Part shown: piece after piece, positions 27,636 to 36,813 of the stretch
How positions within the stretch are numbered: position 1 is the first letter of the stretch
How the letters are laid out: each line of letters opens with the position of its first letter
Assembly (NCBI GenBank): GCA_003116975.1
Contig: BGKB01000082.1
Span: 70,275-134,274, forward strand
Origin: Aurantiochytrium sp. KH105
Lineage: Eukaryota; Sar; Bigyra; Thraustochytrida; Thraustochytriidae
Reading direction: 5' to 3'
Length of the DNA: 64,000 bases
Made by a program: the position numbers and the translations under genes
Notes under the pieces: generated by a model
Told to the model about the DNA's origin: nothing
What the model saw: only the letters and a program-made list of their open reading frames with translations
The model's database searches: none

Positions 27636-28799
27636 ATGGCGTCCTTCTTTGGCGGCAAGTTCAAGGTGGAGAAGATCAAGCCCGCGCTCAAGATGTCGAT
27701 CCAGCGGATCCAGCTGCTGAGGAACAAGAAGACTGCGGCGATCAAGAAGAGCAAAAAGACGGTGGCGGAGCTCTTGCGCGATGGCAAGACGGAGAAGGCG
27801 CGCATCACCACGGAACACATTGTGCGCGAGGACTTTCTGATTGAAACGTACGACATCATCGAGCTCCTGTGCGAGCTCGTGCTGGAGCGTATCCGGCTGC
27901 TGGACGCGGAAAAGGAGTGCCCCTTTGACATGCGCGAGGCGGTGTGCACGCTGATCTACGCTGCGAACCGTACCGAGATCAAGGAGCTCATTCAGGTCCG
28001 CGAGCAGCTGACGAAAAAGTATGGCAAAGACTTTGCCGAAAAGGCAGACCGGAACCATAATGGATGCGTGAACGAGCGCGTCGTCGCCAAGCTTTCCGCG
28101 CAGCCTCCCAACGCGTTCTTGGTGCTCAACTACATGAAGGAGCTTGCCGATGAGTACGACGTCGACTGGCAGCCGGACGAGGCCACCATGAGCATCGGCG
28201 CGCGCTTTGACTCCGCCATGGCGCCTCCCACGGGAGCCACGGTCACTGCTGGCGCAGGCAGTGGACTTGGCGCCTCTGGGTACCGCTACACGGATGGCCG
28301 CATCCTTGGTCCGGGCCAGGTACCGACCGGATACTCTGGGGACGATGACATTCCGAAAGCACCAGGCGGCGCTCCTGATGGCGCTGGCGCGTCTTCAGGC
28401 GGACGAGGTGGTCGCGGAGGCGGACGCGGCGGTGGCTACGACGACGATGAGGACGGCGACTTTGGTGGCGACGGCCGTGGTGGCTATGGCTCTGGTGGCG
28501 GTGGCGGAGGCGGCGCTGTCGCAGGCAGCAGTCGACGAAGCAAGCGTGGAGGCCGCGGTGACCGCGGCGGCCAAGGGGGTGGTGCCTTCGATGACATCCC
28601 TGTTGCACCGTATGCGGATACCGACGAAGCTGATATTCCCTTTGCCCCAAAGCATTCTCCGTCCCCTGGTCGTGGCGCCCAAGAGCTCGATGCCGAGGAC
28701 GATGCCGAGGACGATCCATCGACATATGGCGCTGATACTGGCGCCGTTCCAGATTATGACGAGCTCGCTGCTCGCTTTGCCAGACTCAAGGGCAAGTAA
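27636..28799 (+). CDS. IST1: IST1-like ESCRT-III-associated protein
   Basis: 387 aa from Met at 27636 (MASFFGGKFKVEKIKPALKM), which is the family's usual start. Residues ~10-175 are the IST1 helical domain: RIQLLRNKKTAAIKKSKKTV, ARITTEHIVREDFLIETYDI and LCELVLERIRLLDAEKECP, then VNERVVAKLSAQPP. IST1 regulates VPS4 recruitment and ESCRT-III disassembly in multivesicular-body sorting and cytokinesis. The C-terminal half is disordered, with an RGG-like Gly/Arg box (GGRGGRGGGRGGGYDDDEDG) unusual for IST1, and acidic clusters; a conventional MIM motif near the C terminus (YDELAARFARLKGK) is plausible. The last codons and 3' UTR are tandemly duplicated downstream. Confidence 0.93.
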   Translation: MASFFGGKFKVEKIKPALKMSIQRIQLLRNKKTAAIKKSKKTVAELLRDGKTEKARITTEHIVREDFLIETYDIIELLCELVLERIRLLDAEKECPFDMREAVCTLIYAANRTEIKELIQVREQLTKKYGKDFAEKADRNHNGCVNERVVAKLSAQPPNAFLVLNYMKELADEYDVDWQPDEATMSIGARFDSAMAPPTGATVTAGAGSGLGASGYRYTDGRILGPGQVPTGYSGDDDIPKAPGGAPDGAGASSGGRGGRGGGRGGGYDDDEDGDFGGDGRGGYGSGGGGGGGAVAGSSRRSKRGGRGDRGGQGGGAFDDIPVAPYADTDEADIPFAPKHSPSPGRGAQELDAEDDAEDDPSTYGADTGAVPDYDELAARFARLKGK

Positions 28800-29100
28800 G
28801 CGTGTGAGCGTGCCAATAATAACCCATTCAACTTCAATTTGACCTGTTTTTATTGCAAAGACCGAGACTTGCCCCCATTCTCTCAATCGTAGTATTGCTT
28901 CTTTTTCCTTTTCTGCGCTGATACTGGCGCCGTTCCAGATTATGACGAGCTCGCTGCTCGCTTTGCCAGACTCAAGGGCAAGTAAGCGTGTGAGCGTACC
29001 AATAATGACCCATTTAACTTCGATTTGACCTGTTTTTATTGCAAAGACCGAGACTTGCCCCCATTCTCACAATCGTAGTATTGCTTCTTTTTCCTTTTCT
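28729..29100 (+). repeat. 186-bp tandem duplication of the IST1 stop codon and 3' UTR
   Basis: Copy 1 is 28729-28914 and copy 2 is 28915-29100. Each contains the last ~22 codons of IST1, the TAA stop and 3' flanking DNA. The copies differ at about five positions, all after the stop (for example GAGCGTGCC versus GAGCGTACC). Copy 2 lies wholly outside the coding sequence and still preserves the coding part without change. Confidence 0.95.
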
Positions 29101-29553
29101 TTTCTTTCCCAGCCAGCCAGCTACAGTTACTGCTAGCAGCTGCGCAGATGCCTTTCGCGACAATCTCTGTATCTTCAGATTTTTGGGCGCCGACAGCCCA
29201 GCACAATGAGCAGCCTTACATCTCGTCTTGTCTTGACGCGCTTCTGTCAGCTCTAACGAGGTCCGCAGCGACGCGTGCTGCCACGTGCAGCTGTTGAGAC
29301 ACGATTCTGATGCTCAGCCTTGCACTAGCACCGGCTTTACCCGCTTTACCCAGATTGGACTCGCCAACAATCAAACAAACAAGGAAAGCATCGACCAACT
29401 ACGAAACGATACCGCGGCGGCAGGGCGCGAAGCCGGCGGAGCGGGAAGCGTCGAGCAGAGCAGCGCAGCGCAGAGCAGAGGAGGGCAGGACGAACTGCCG
29501 CTAGAAGCGCTTTCTCTCTCTCGCTCGCTCGCTCGCTCACTCGCTCACCGACC
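28800..29553. other. Intergenic region between IST1 and the TPT-family gene
   Basis: Apart from the 186-bp duplication it contains a GC-rich leader with TCGC repeats (29517-29545) just before the ATG at 29554. No other gene is supported. Confidence 0.6.
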
Positions 29554-30603
29554 ATGATGGACGAAAAGAGCAAGGGCCTGGACATGGCCTTTGCGGCGGA
29601 GATCCTGCTGTCCATCTTTGTCTGGTACTCGAGCTCGGCAGTGGCGAACACGACGTCGCGCAAGCTCCTGACGCAGGTGCCGCTTCCGCTGCTGCTGACG
29701 CTGTCGCAGTTTGTGACCGCGACCATTTTTGGCTTTGTGTGCCTGCATGTGCTCAAGCTCAAGCCGGTGCTCGATGTGCCGCCTGCGGCGCGAGGCAACC
29801 TGATGAAACTGACCATTGTGTACACGCTTGGCTTCATCTTTGTAAACGCTGGTTATGTCGTGGTCAATGTGTCGCTCGCCGAGACGTTGCGGTCAGCAGA
29901 GCCGCTGGTGACCGTGATGCTCGCGATCTTTGTGCTCAAGACGGAGCCGGTTTCCAAGTTTGAGCTCTGGAGCATGGCGCCCATCGTTGTGGGTGGCGCG
30001 CTGTCTAGCCTGGGAGACAGCTCTTTTAGCGGTCTTGGGCTCCTGTTTGTGTGCATTTCGAATTTGAGTTTTAGTCTGCGCTCCATGTACGCGAAGAAGC
30101 TAAAGGCTGAGTTTGGCGACGCCTTTAACCAGTTTTACCGCGTGTCGCTCATGGGCACAATGTTTTTGGTTGTGCTCGTGGTTGTGCTTGAGGTGCTCAT
30201 GACCATGGGCGAGAGTTTTATGGCGGCAATGTCGGATGGCGGCGTTGCGTCGAGTGCGCAAAAGTCGTACACGTTGAGCTCTAACATGGAGACGATTATG
30301 ACTGCGGAAATGTTCCAGCTCGCGCTTCTGAATGGCTGCACGTACGTCATGTACAACCAGACCTCCTTCTATGTGCTTTCACGCGTGCGCATGGTGACGC
30401 ACGGTGTGGCAAACGCCTTTCGTCGGGTTGTGACGATTCTCTTTTCCGTGTGGTACTTTGGCAACCACATCTCGACCATCAATGCCTTTGGTATCTCTCT
30501 TGCTGTCGCAGGTGTCGTATTTTACGCCAAGGCGAAAGACGATGCCAAGTCAAAGGCTGATGCCAAGATCAAGGAAGAGGATGTGGCGATGCAGGCACGA
30601 TAA
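29554..30603 (+). CDS. Triose-phosphate-translocator family (TPT/SLC35) nucleotide-sugar or sugar-phosphate transporter
   Basis: 349 aa, with about ten hydrophobic segments spanning nearly the whole length. TPT-family features include the opening FVWYSSSAVANTTSRKLL (compare WYxxNxxFNIxNK of the family), PLPLLLTLSQF, VNVSLAETLRSAEPLVTVML, the second half SNLSFSLRSMYAKKL and the C-terminal VTHGVANAFRRVVTILFSV. The final Lys/Ala/Asp tail KAKDDAKSKADAKIKEED is cytosolic-looking with no KKxx. These antiporters exchange sugar phosphates or phosphoenolpyruvate for phosphate at plastid-type, Golgi or ER membranes; no transit peptide is evident, which favours Golgi/ER. Substrate is not assignable. Confidence 0.88.
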   Translation: MMDEKSKGLDMAFAAEILLSIFVWYSSSAVANTTSRKLLTQVPLPLLLTLSQFVTATIFGFVCLHVLKLKPVLDVPPAARGNLMKLTIVYTLGFIFVNAGYVVVNVSLAETLRSAEPLVTVMLAIFVLKTEPVSKFELWSMAPIVVGGALSSLGDSSFSGLGLLFVCISNLSFSLRSMYAKKLKAEFGDAFNQFYRVSLMGTMFLVVLVVVLEVLMTMGESFMAAMSDGGVASSAQKSYTLSSNMETIMTAEMFQLALLNGCTYVMYNQTSFYVLSRVRMVTHGVANAFRRVVTILFSVWYFGNHISTINAFGISLAVAGVVFYAKAKDDAKSKADAKIKEEDVAMQAR

Positions 30604-31429
30604 TATATTCGAGGAAAATTGGAAAAACGTATCGATTGCAATCAATTGCAATCGGTGCATAGATGGACGGATGGACAAAAAGAAGGAAGAAGGGCTGCAG
30701 GCGAGAAACGAACTTTTCTCACATTAGTTATATAGCCACTGAAGATATGTTTCTCTATTTTCTGATTGGACACACAACGTAACGTTCAAGAGCAAAGACA
30801 ACACACAATACGACCTCACACAAGAACAGACAATGAAACGGACGATATTAGAGCGTAAAATTCATCACCATCATCATCAGCAGCAGCAGCAGCCATAGCA
30901 CTAGTGCCAAATGAGCGAGAAAGCACTGGGCTTGGACCGCAAAAACAAAGAAAAGAAAAGAATGTTCAAGAAAGAAGGATCGCAGACGTAAAATTTGCTT
31001 GCAATCGTTTCCTTTTTTTCTGATCTGCGTTGTGGGTGACGACTTTCAAAAGACGCACAACGTAGCTTCAATTTTAAAAACAAATAACATGATGTGTCAC
31101 ACGATCAGACAATGAGACGAAGGGTAACTTCATCATAAGAAGCAGCAGTAGGTAGCATCACGAGGCTGAAGCGAAAGAAATGAGAGTAAGCACTGGGCTT
31201 GGATCGCCAAAGTCTAGAGGAGTAATGTCCAAGAAAGAAGAACTGCAGACATAGTTTTCTATTTTTCGGGTCTACGTTGTACATCAACATGTCAGTTCAC
31301 AAAAGAACAGAAGAATACAAGTGTTATAAAATTATGTACAGAGGCAACAGCACAGCGTAAAGATCATCATCAGCGGCAGCAGCACGAAGCTGGTGCGAAA
31401 GTGAAAGCCCTTGGCTTGGATCGCCATTG
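30604..31429. other. Convergent 3' intergenic region with degenerate tandem copies of a 3' UTR
   Basis: It contains three diverged copies of a ~220-270 bp unit, recognisable by CACTGGGCTTGGA(C/T)CGC at about 30923 and 31191 and CCTTGGCTTGGATCGCC at about 31410. The last belongs to the 3' end of the minus-strand gene at 31430. The units share CAT/CAGCAG-rich segments and AAGAAAGAAG...GCAGAC blocks. No gene is present. Confidence 0.65.
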
Positions 31430-32125
31430 TCAAAAGGAGCGACGCGCACGGCCACTGCTGGCGCCGTCAAAGCCCTCGGAAAAGATTTCCTCCGAGCCCG
31501 AGCTGGAGAGACCGCTTGAACTGAATGTGTCAAAGTCGTCAAGAATCTCGTCTTCGTGCGCGGCAAAGATGCCAATGTCATCGTCGTCGTCATCGTCGTC
31601 CTCGGCATGTTCGAAGCGGAAGTCGACGTTGAATGTGCGCATAAAACCGGGGTCCATGCGCTCGTGCACGGCATTGCGACGCGGGCGGCAGCTACGACGG
31701 CCTTCGGCAAAACTGGCGAGCTTGGGCAGCACGAGAACTGCGCTCGTCGTGGATGCCGTCGTCGCGGTGGACGCCGAGGAGGATGAGGACGCTGCCCTGG
31801 CACGCGACTGCGAGGGGGAGAGACGCTTGAGGGAAGGCTTTGTCGAAGCGGCGGCCTTGGCGGCCTTGGCGGCGCCGCCCAGCACACTTGCAGCGCTGCG
31901 GACGGAGCGCAGACTGCCCGCGGCCTTGGCCGTGCTGGCGCTACCAAAGGCCTTGTCGTGGTTGTACGTTTTGGCGGCGTCGTGGCCGTGTCCTGCGGCG
32001 GCCACGACCGAGGTCTTTTTAGCGAAGTACGCGCTCTTGGTTCTGCGGAGCGGGCCGAGTCCAAAGCTTCCGCGCTCGAGGCCGCTGGCGGCGCCGCTGC
32101 CACTGCTGCCGTTCAAGAGGAGCAT
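31430..32125 (-). CDS. Ser/Ala-rich acidic-cluster hypothetical protein
   Basis: 231 aa from Met at 32125 (MLLLNGSSGSGAASGLERG); the ORF is open to 32443, but the extension is unconvincing. Residues ~25-140 are Ala/Ser/Lys-rich. A basic patch EGRRSCRPRRNAVHERMDPG is followed by FMRTFNVDFRFEHAEDDDDD and a poly-Asp run, then EDEILDDFDTFSSSG. The protein looks intrinsically disordered. The FNVDFRFEHA segment may be a short conserved motif, but no family was recognised. Confidence 0.6.
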   Translation of the reverse strand: MLLLNGSSGSGAASGLERGSFGLGPLRRTKSAYFAKKTSVVAAAGHGHDAAKTYNHDKAFGSASTAKAAGSLRSVRSAASVLGGAAKAAKAAASTKPSLKRLSPSQSRARAASSSSSASTATTASTTSAVLVLPKLASFAEGRRSCRPRRNAVHERMDPGFMRTFNVDFRFEHAEDDDDDDDDIGIFAAHEDEILDDFDTFSSSGLSSSGSEEIFSEGFDGASSGRARRSF

Positions 32126-33073
32126 CTTGGCTGGCTGGTGGATTGATGGGTTGCTTTCTTGGTTGCGGATTTGGCTGGCCGTTCGCTGGCTGGTTCTGTT
32201 CTCTCTATCTGGGGCGCCGGCGGGGCGTCGCGCACCCAGGTACTGTTCTGCGCGAGGCTCGTGTGTCTTCTCCGGAGATGGAAAATAACGCGCAGAGAAA
32301 ATGGCGGAATCTACGAAGAAGTGCAGCGAGTACTGCAGTACTACTACTACTGCAGGAACGAATGTGAGAGTGCTTGCGAGTGGATCGACGGTCTGACTGA
32401 ATGAGTGAATGAAACCAGAGACTGAATGAAGGAGGAGACCCAAGGCCTGTCTGAATGGGGCTTGCTTCTTCGAACTCCGTTTTCACTTGATTCCCTGACG
32501 GAGAATGAGAATAGATCAGGTGAGATCACGGTTTGGATTGGGTCGGATCGATCGCGCGAGATCAATCTCCTCCACGCACGCAGTCAGCGCAGAGCTCGGG
32601 TCTGGTGTTGCGCCGCCCTGGTCTAGATTGGCCTGGCTGGCACCCACCCTTGCGTCTTCGGGCGCGGCGTGCGAACGCGCTTGACGCCCTTCCTTTCTTC
32701 CTTGCTTCCTTCCGGATTTCCCACGTGCCTGCTAGTTGTTAATGTGCACCGCGCTGGCTACGGCTGCGGCGGCGCGACGGCGATCCGCACGCACGCACGC
32801 AAGCACGCACGACCGCTCGCTCGCGCACAGCGGCGGCCAATCGCTCGCCAAGAGCTCGGTCGAGTCGATCGCTCGTTCGGCCAAGTCGGTCGGCTCGGCT
32901 GCCTGGCTGCACGTGCGTGCGGCCTTGTCCGCCTCGCCTACACAGTGCGAGCGCTGCGCGTTGCTTGGGGCTTCCGAGAGGTTGTGTGTATGCTCTGCTG
33001 CGCGAGAACGTGTATCCGGTGGGCGCCCGCTCGATCGCTGGTCGATCGCGCGAGCAAGACTTCGGGTCGACTC

Positions 33074-33164
33074 TGAATTTGAATTCGAATTCGGATTTGA
33101 ATTTGAATTCGAATTCGGATTTGAATTCGGATTTGAATTCGGAGTTGAATTTGAACTTGAACTG
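33074..33164 (+). repeat. TTGAAT/GAATTC-rich degenerate tract, copy 2
   Basis: About 90 bp of alternating TTTGAA and GAATTCGG units ending in TTGAACTTGAACTGACAGT. The end and unit structure match the tract at 405-489, in the same plus-strand orientation. Confidence 0.65.
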
Positions 33165-33522
33165 ACAGTGAGTTCGAACTCGAGAGGAGGAAGGGGCGAG
33201 CCGCGACGGCGCGGGCGAACGCGCAGGCTGCAGCCGCTCTCGCTGCCGCAGACGGGGCCCGCGAAGAAGGCGCGCGCGCGCAGGAGCGAGGTCTCCGCCG
33301 TGCCGTCGCAGTCGCAGTCGCGGCAGCTGCGCGGGACGGAGATGGAGAAGCGGATGGAGGAGGTGAAGAGGAGATGAACTGGGAGCAAGGTCTGCCCTGC
33401 GGCTACAGTCCGGGAGCGACGACGACGACGACGACGACGACGCTAGCGACAGCGGCGGCGCGCGGAGGCCGCGTGCGTACGCGAGGGCGGCCCTCGTCAC
33501 GGGCGCGAACACGGTGGACGGC

Positions 33523-33558
<36 letters not shown>

Positions 33559-34313
33559 TGGCACGGAGAAAGCGGGCTCGACGACGGCGAAGCAGGTTTG
33601 GGACGGCGCGGGCGCCCTGAGTGAGAAAGGGAAGAAACTTGCAGAGGAAAGGAAAGGATGGAGATCCAGCTGCTCGTTGGCCGGTCAGGCACCTCGCTTC
33701 ACGTTGTAGTGCACATGCACATACGCGTCTACGCAGCGGTACGCAATTCTCAACACCCGACTCGACAGCGACGCACCCCGACTCGTCCCGACCCGCCCAG
33801 ACTCGACCCGACTCGACTCGACGCTCGACTCGGCTCGACCCGACTCGACTCGACTCGCGCAATCCTCGCGCGCCAGCGACGACGAAGGGAGGGACCGCAA
33901 GCCACGCGGGACCCAAGGGCCAAGCTCTTATCTCTCCTTCCTTCCTGCCTGCCTGGACGGTTTCGTGGCGGGAAACAGACGAGGGGGGGCCGGAGTCCGG
34001 GCGGACGGGTCTACTCGAGCGTGTCGTCTCTGTGCCGGTTCTCGCGGGGAGCGAATGGTCTCGGCCCTGCCGCCGTCGAACAAAGCCAGGCTGCGCTGCG
34101 CGTCCGCGCGTCGTCCCGGGGTCACGCCGTCTCGCTCCCTGGCTAAAACGGCGGGCGGTCCCGGTCGCGACGTCGAATTTTCCTGGCCGCTCGGCCGGCC
34201 GCTTCCGGCCACCGTCATGGCGGCGCCGGCCAGGCAGGCCAGCCAGGGTTTTCGTGATATACAGCTGGGCGCTGCGCCGAGGTTTTCATTTCCGGTTGCC
34301 CGCCGGAAACTTC

Positions 34314-34361
34314 GACTTGCGCACCGGCGGCTGACACTTGCGCAGCGCCGCCCCGCACTTG
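34314..34361 (-). promoter_or_regulatory. GCAAGTG motif cluster C (minus orientation), 21-bp spacing
   Basis: ACTTG occurs from 34315, 34336 and 34357, exactly 21 bp apart; the second and third are full CACTTGC. On the minus strand these are GCAAGTG. The next annotated minus-strand gene start is far downstream (32125), so the target is uncertain and an unrecognised gene or long leader may lie between. Confidence 0.45.
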
Positions 34362-34833
34362 CACCGGCTCGCAGCACACAGACAGCTAGATAGAGGCCGC
34401 GGCGGACAGACCTCGCCGGCCACTGCGGGTTCCCGCGGACGTAGGAGGGGGTAGGCGCAGGCTAGGGAAAACCAGCTGAAGAATGGAACCGCAGGAACTG
34501 CACAGGGGAGAACCCGGGGAGAACGGAGAGAACGGAGAGAACGGTTCCCCGTGCCGGGGGAGAGGGGGTGTGGGGAAAGTCTTGCGGAGAAGGAAGAGCG
34601 GAGAGGCCCGGCGCAAAGCTGGGTGCGTCTGCGGTTCGAGGCGAAAGAGATGTATTGTACTCCCCCGCCCGCCCTTCTTTTTTTTTGAGGGCGACCCCAC
34701 CCACCTAACTGTAGAACAAGACTAAAGCAAAACTAGTTTTGGAAAAGAGTTAGTTCGTTTTATGGGCGGCATGGCGGACAAACCCCAGGCCAAGGAGAGC
34801 ACGCATCCAACCAAAGTTGCATCGAATCATGTA

Positions 34834-36813
34834 TCAGGTTTTCTGACCGTGCGGAGGAGGCTCGAGCACCATTTCGTGAAGGGGAAGACCTCCTGGGACC
34901 ATGGGCAGGACGAGGGTGTCCTTGTCAACGAAGACCTCGAGCAGCACGGGGCCCTCGTCGTAGGCGAGGAAGGCCTCAATCGAGGCCGCGAGCTCGGACT
35001 GCGCACGGCAATAGAGTCCCTTGGCGCGCATCGAGCCTGCAAGCGCGTCGAAGCGAGGGTTGAACATGGCCGTGCCCGAGTAGCGCTGGTCGTAGAAAAG
35101 ATCCTGCCAGTTTTTCACCATGCCTTGAAAATCGTTCTGCAGCAAAAGGATCTTGACGCCCACCTTGAACTCGACAGCCGTGATGAGCTCCATGCCCGTC
35201 ATCGAGTACGAGGCGTCGCCGTCAACGTCGATCACAATGGCATTTGGCCGAGCGACCTTGGCCCCAATGGCCGCAGGAAGACCGAATCCCATCGTGCCGG
35301 CACCGCCCGAGGAGATCCATTGCCGCGGCTTGGTCCATGTGATGAACTGCGCCGCATGCATTTGGTGGCTTCCCACGCCCGTGGTGAAAAACACCTCTTG
35401 CTGAGGATCTTTTGCCTGGATCTCCAAGAGCTGTCGGTCAAGCTCAGCGAGCACTTGCTGCGGCTTGAGCACCTTTTCGTCCGTGTCCACGGACTCGAGG
35501 AGAAAAGGGTGTTTGGATTTCCACTTTGAGATTTGCTCGAGCCACGGCTCTCGCGCCCGATGCTGCACATGTGGAACAACATTGGCAAGGTTTTCCACCA
35601 CGTCGCCAAGGACAGACACGGTCGGCTGGATGACCTTGTGCATGTTCTTGGGTGAAATCTCAAAATGGACGATGCCCCCGCGGCCCTCGCGCTCGGCGCG
35701 GCGAGCCTCGGGCGCAAAGGCGTCAATGCGCATGGTCACACGGTCGTCGAAGCGGGCGCCGAGGGCAAGGATGAGGTCGGCGCTTTGTATGGCGTAGTTG
35801 GCGTACGCAGAACCGTGCATGCCAAGCATGTTGAGAGAAAGCGGGCTGCGTTCATCAAAGGCGCCAAGACCTTGCAGTGATGTGGTCACGGGAATGTTGG
35901 CCTTTTCTGCCAGCTCTTTGAGCACGCCAGGCCCGTCCAGCGGACTCTGCATGATTCCCTGACCGGCGTAAATGACGGGGCGTTCGGCACGATTGATCAT
36001 GTCTGCAATCTCCGCGAAGTCGGGCGTTTCGGGGCTGCCCAGACGCGTCTTGTGGAAAAGATTTGCCTTTTGCTTTTGTCGAAGGGAAATCCGCGGCGTG
36101 CTGTCCGGAATCGCCTCGAGCACGGCAGCACTCACGTCCTTGGGCAAGTCCACGAGAACGGGGCCGGGGCGTCCACTTGTCGCGATCTCAAAGGCCTCGT
36201 TGATGCGTCGCGGAAGCTCGCCAACGTCTTTGACCATGACATTCCACTTTGTGCACGCGCTGCTGATGCCGATAATGTCGCATTCTCGAGCGTCATCCGT
36301 GCCCTTGGACGAGGCCGTGACTTGGTCCGTAAAGACAATCAGTGGCGTCCCATCCATGAAGGCATCCATTATCGGAGTGATGGTGTTGGTGGCGCCCGCT
36401 CCCGAACTCACCAGCACGATCCCCGGCTTGCCTGTGGCGCGCGCGTACCCTTCGGCCATGTGGCCTGCGCCCTGTTCGTGGCGCGCCAGGATCAACGTGA
36501 ACTCGTCTTTGCCCAAAGCGTGGTCAAAAATGGGCAAAGTGGCACCACCGGGATGCCCAAAGATGGTGTCGACGTTATGCTTGTGCATGAGCTCGCGGAA
36601 AATCTGCGCTCCCGTGAGACCCACGAACGCTTCATCGTCTGATGGTGCTTGAGCTGCCTGCGCTGATGTCCACGAGCTCTTGTATCTCATTGCGTGCGGT
36701 CCGCATGCTGAGATGAAGTCTCTGTCAAACGATGTTAGAAAAGGATTATTTCCTTTTCGCGGTTGCTTGGCCGCGGCTCTCGCCAGCCTATGCGTTGCTT
36801 TTTTTGCAAGCAT
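34834..36813 (-). CDS. ILV2: Acetolactate synthase (AHAS) catalytic subunit, mitochondrial
   Basis: 659 aa from Met at 36813 (MLAKKATHRLARAAAKQPRK), a good mitochondrial presequence; the ORF runs to 36936. The enzyme makes acetolactate/acetohydroxybutyrate for Val, Leu and Ile synthesis using ThDP, Mg and FAD. It has the three-domain ThDP fold: FGHPGGATLPIFDHAL, catalytic Glu in RHEQGAGHMAEGYAR (E113), LALGARFDDRVT, SSGGAGTMGFGLPAAIGA and the ThDP motif DVDGDASYSMTG...LLQNDFQ. The inhibitor-site Trp (MVKNWQDLFY) is kept, but the usual Pro in GQVP is Thr: FTDQVTASSKGTD (T166). Length and fungal/bacterial-like features fit ILV2. The regulatory subunit is not in the window. Confidence 0.95.
   Translation of the reverse strand: MLAKKATHRLARAAAKQPRKGNNPFLTSFDRDFISACGPHAMRYKSSWTSAQAAQAPSDDEAFVGLTGAQIFRELMHKHNVDTIFGHPGGATLPIFDHALGKDEFTLILARHEQGAGHMAEGYARATGKPGIVLVSSGAGATNTITPIMDAFMDGTPLIVFTDQVTASSKGTDDARECDIIGISSACTKWNVMVKDVGELPRRINEAFEIATSGRPGPVLVDLPKDVSAAVLEAIPDSTPRISLRQKQKANLFHKTRLGSPETPDFAEIADMINRAERPVIYAGQGIMQSPLDGPGVLKELAEKANIPVTTSLQGLGAFDERSPLSLNMLGMHGSAYANYAIQSADLILALGARFDDRVTMRIDAFAPEARRAEREGRGGIVHFEISPKNMHKVIQPTVSVLGDVVENLANVVPHVQHRAREPWLEQISKWKSKHPFLLESVDTDEKVLKPQQVLAELDRQLLEIQAKDPQQEVFFTTGVGSHQMHAAQFITWTKPRQWISSGGAGTMGFGLPAAIGAKVARPNAIVIDVDGDASYSMTGMELITAVEFKVGVKILLLQNDFQGMVKNWQDLFYDQRYSGTAMFNPRFDALAGSMRAKGLYCRAQSELAASIEAFLAYDEGPVLLEVFVDKDTLVLPMVPGGLPLHEMVLEPPPHGQKT

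Larger units (their letters stand above)
32126..34833. other. 2.7-kb GC-rich intergenic region, repeat-dense, no supported gene
   Basis: It contains the second TTGAAT-type tract (33074-33164), a (CGA)n run (33416-33442), a (GGCT)n run (33523-33558), CGACT pentamers (about 33771-33858), GCAAGTG cluster C (34314-34361) and a GAGAACG repeat (34516-34545). ORFs are compositional. One plus-strand stretch, 33190-33380, ends GTEMEKRMEEVKRR and could be a fragment of a real exon, but nothing supports a start or splice sites. Confidence 0.5.

Noticed and set aside
33074..33164. Heat-shock element array
   Set aside because: HSEs need alternating GAA and TTC with 2-nt gaps; here GAATTC units abut directly or are spaced by 6-bp periodic TTTGAA, so the geometry does not fit.
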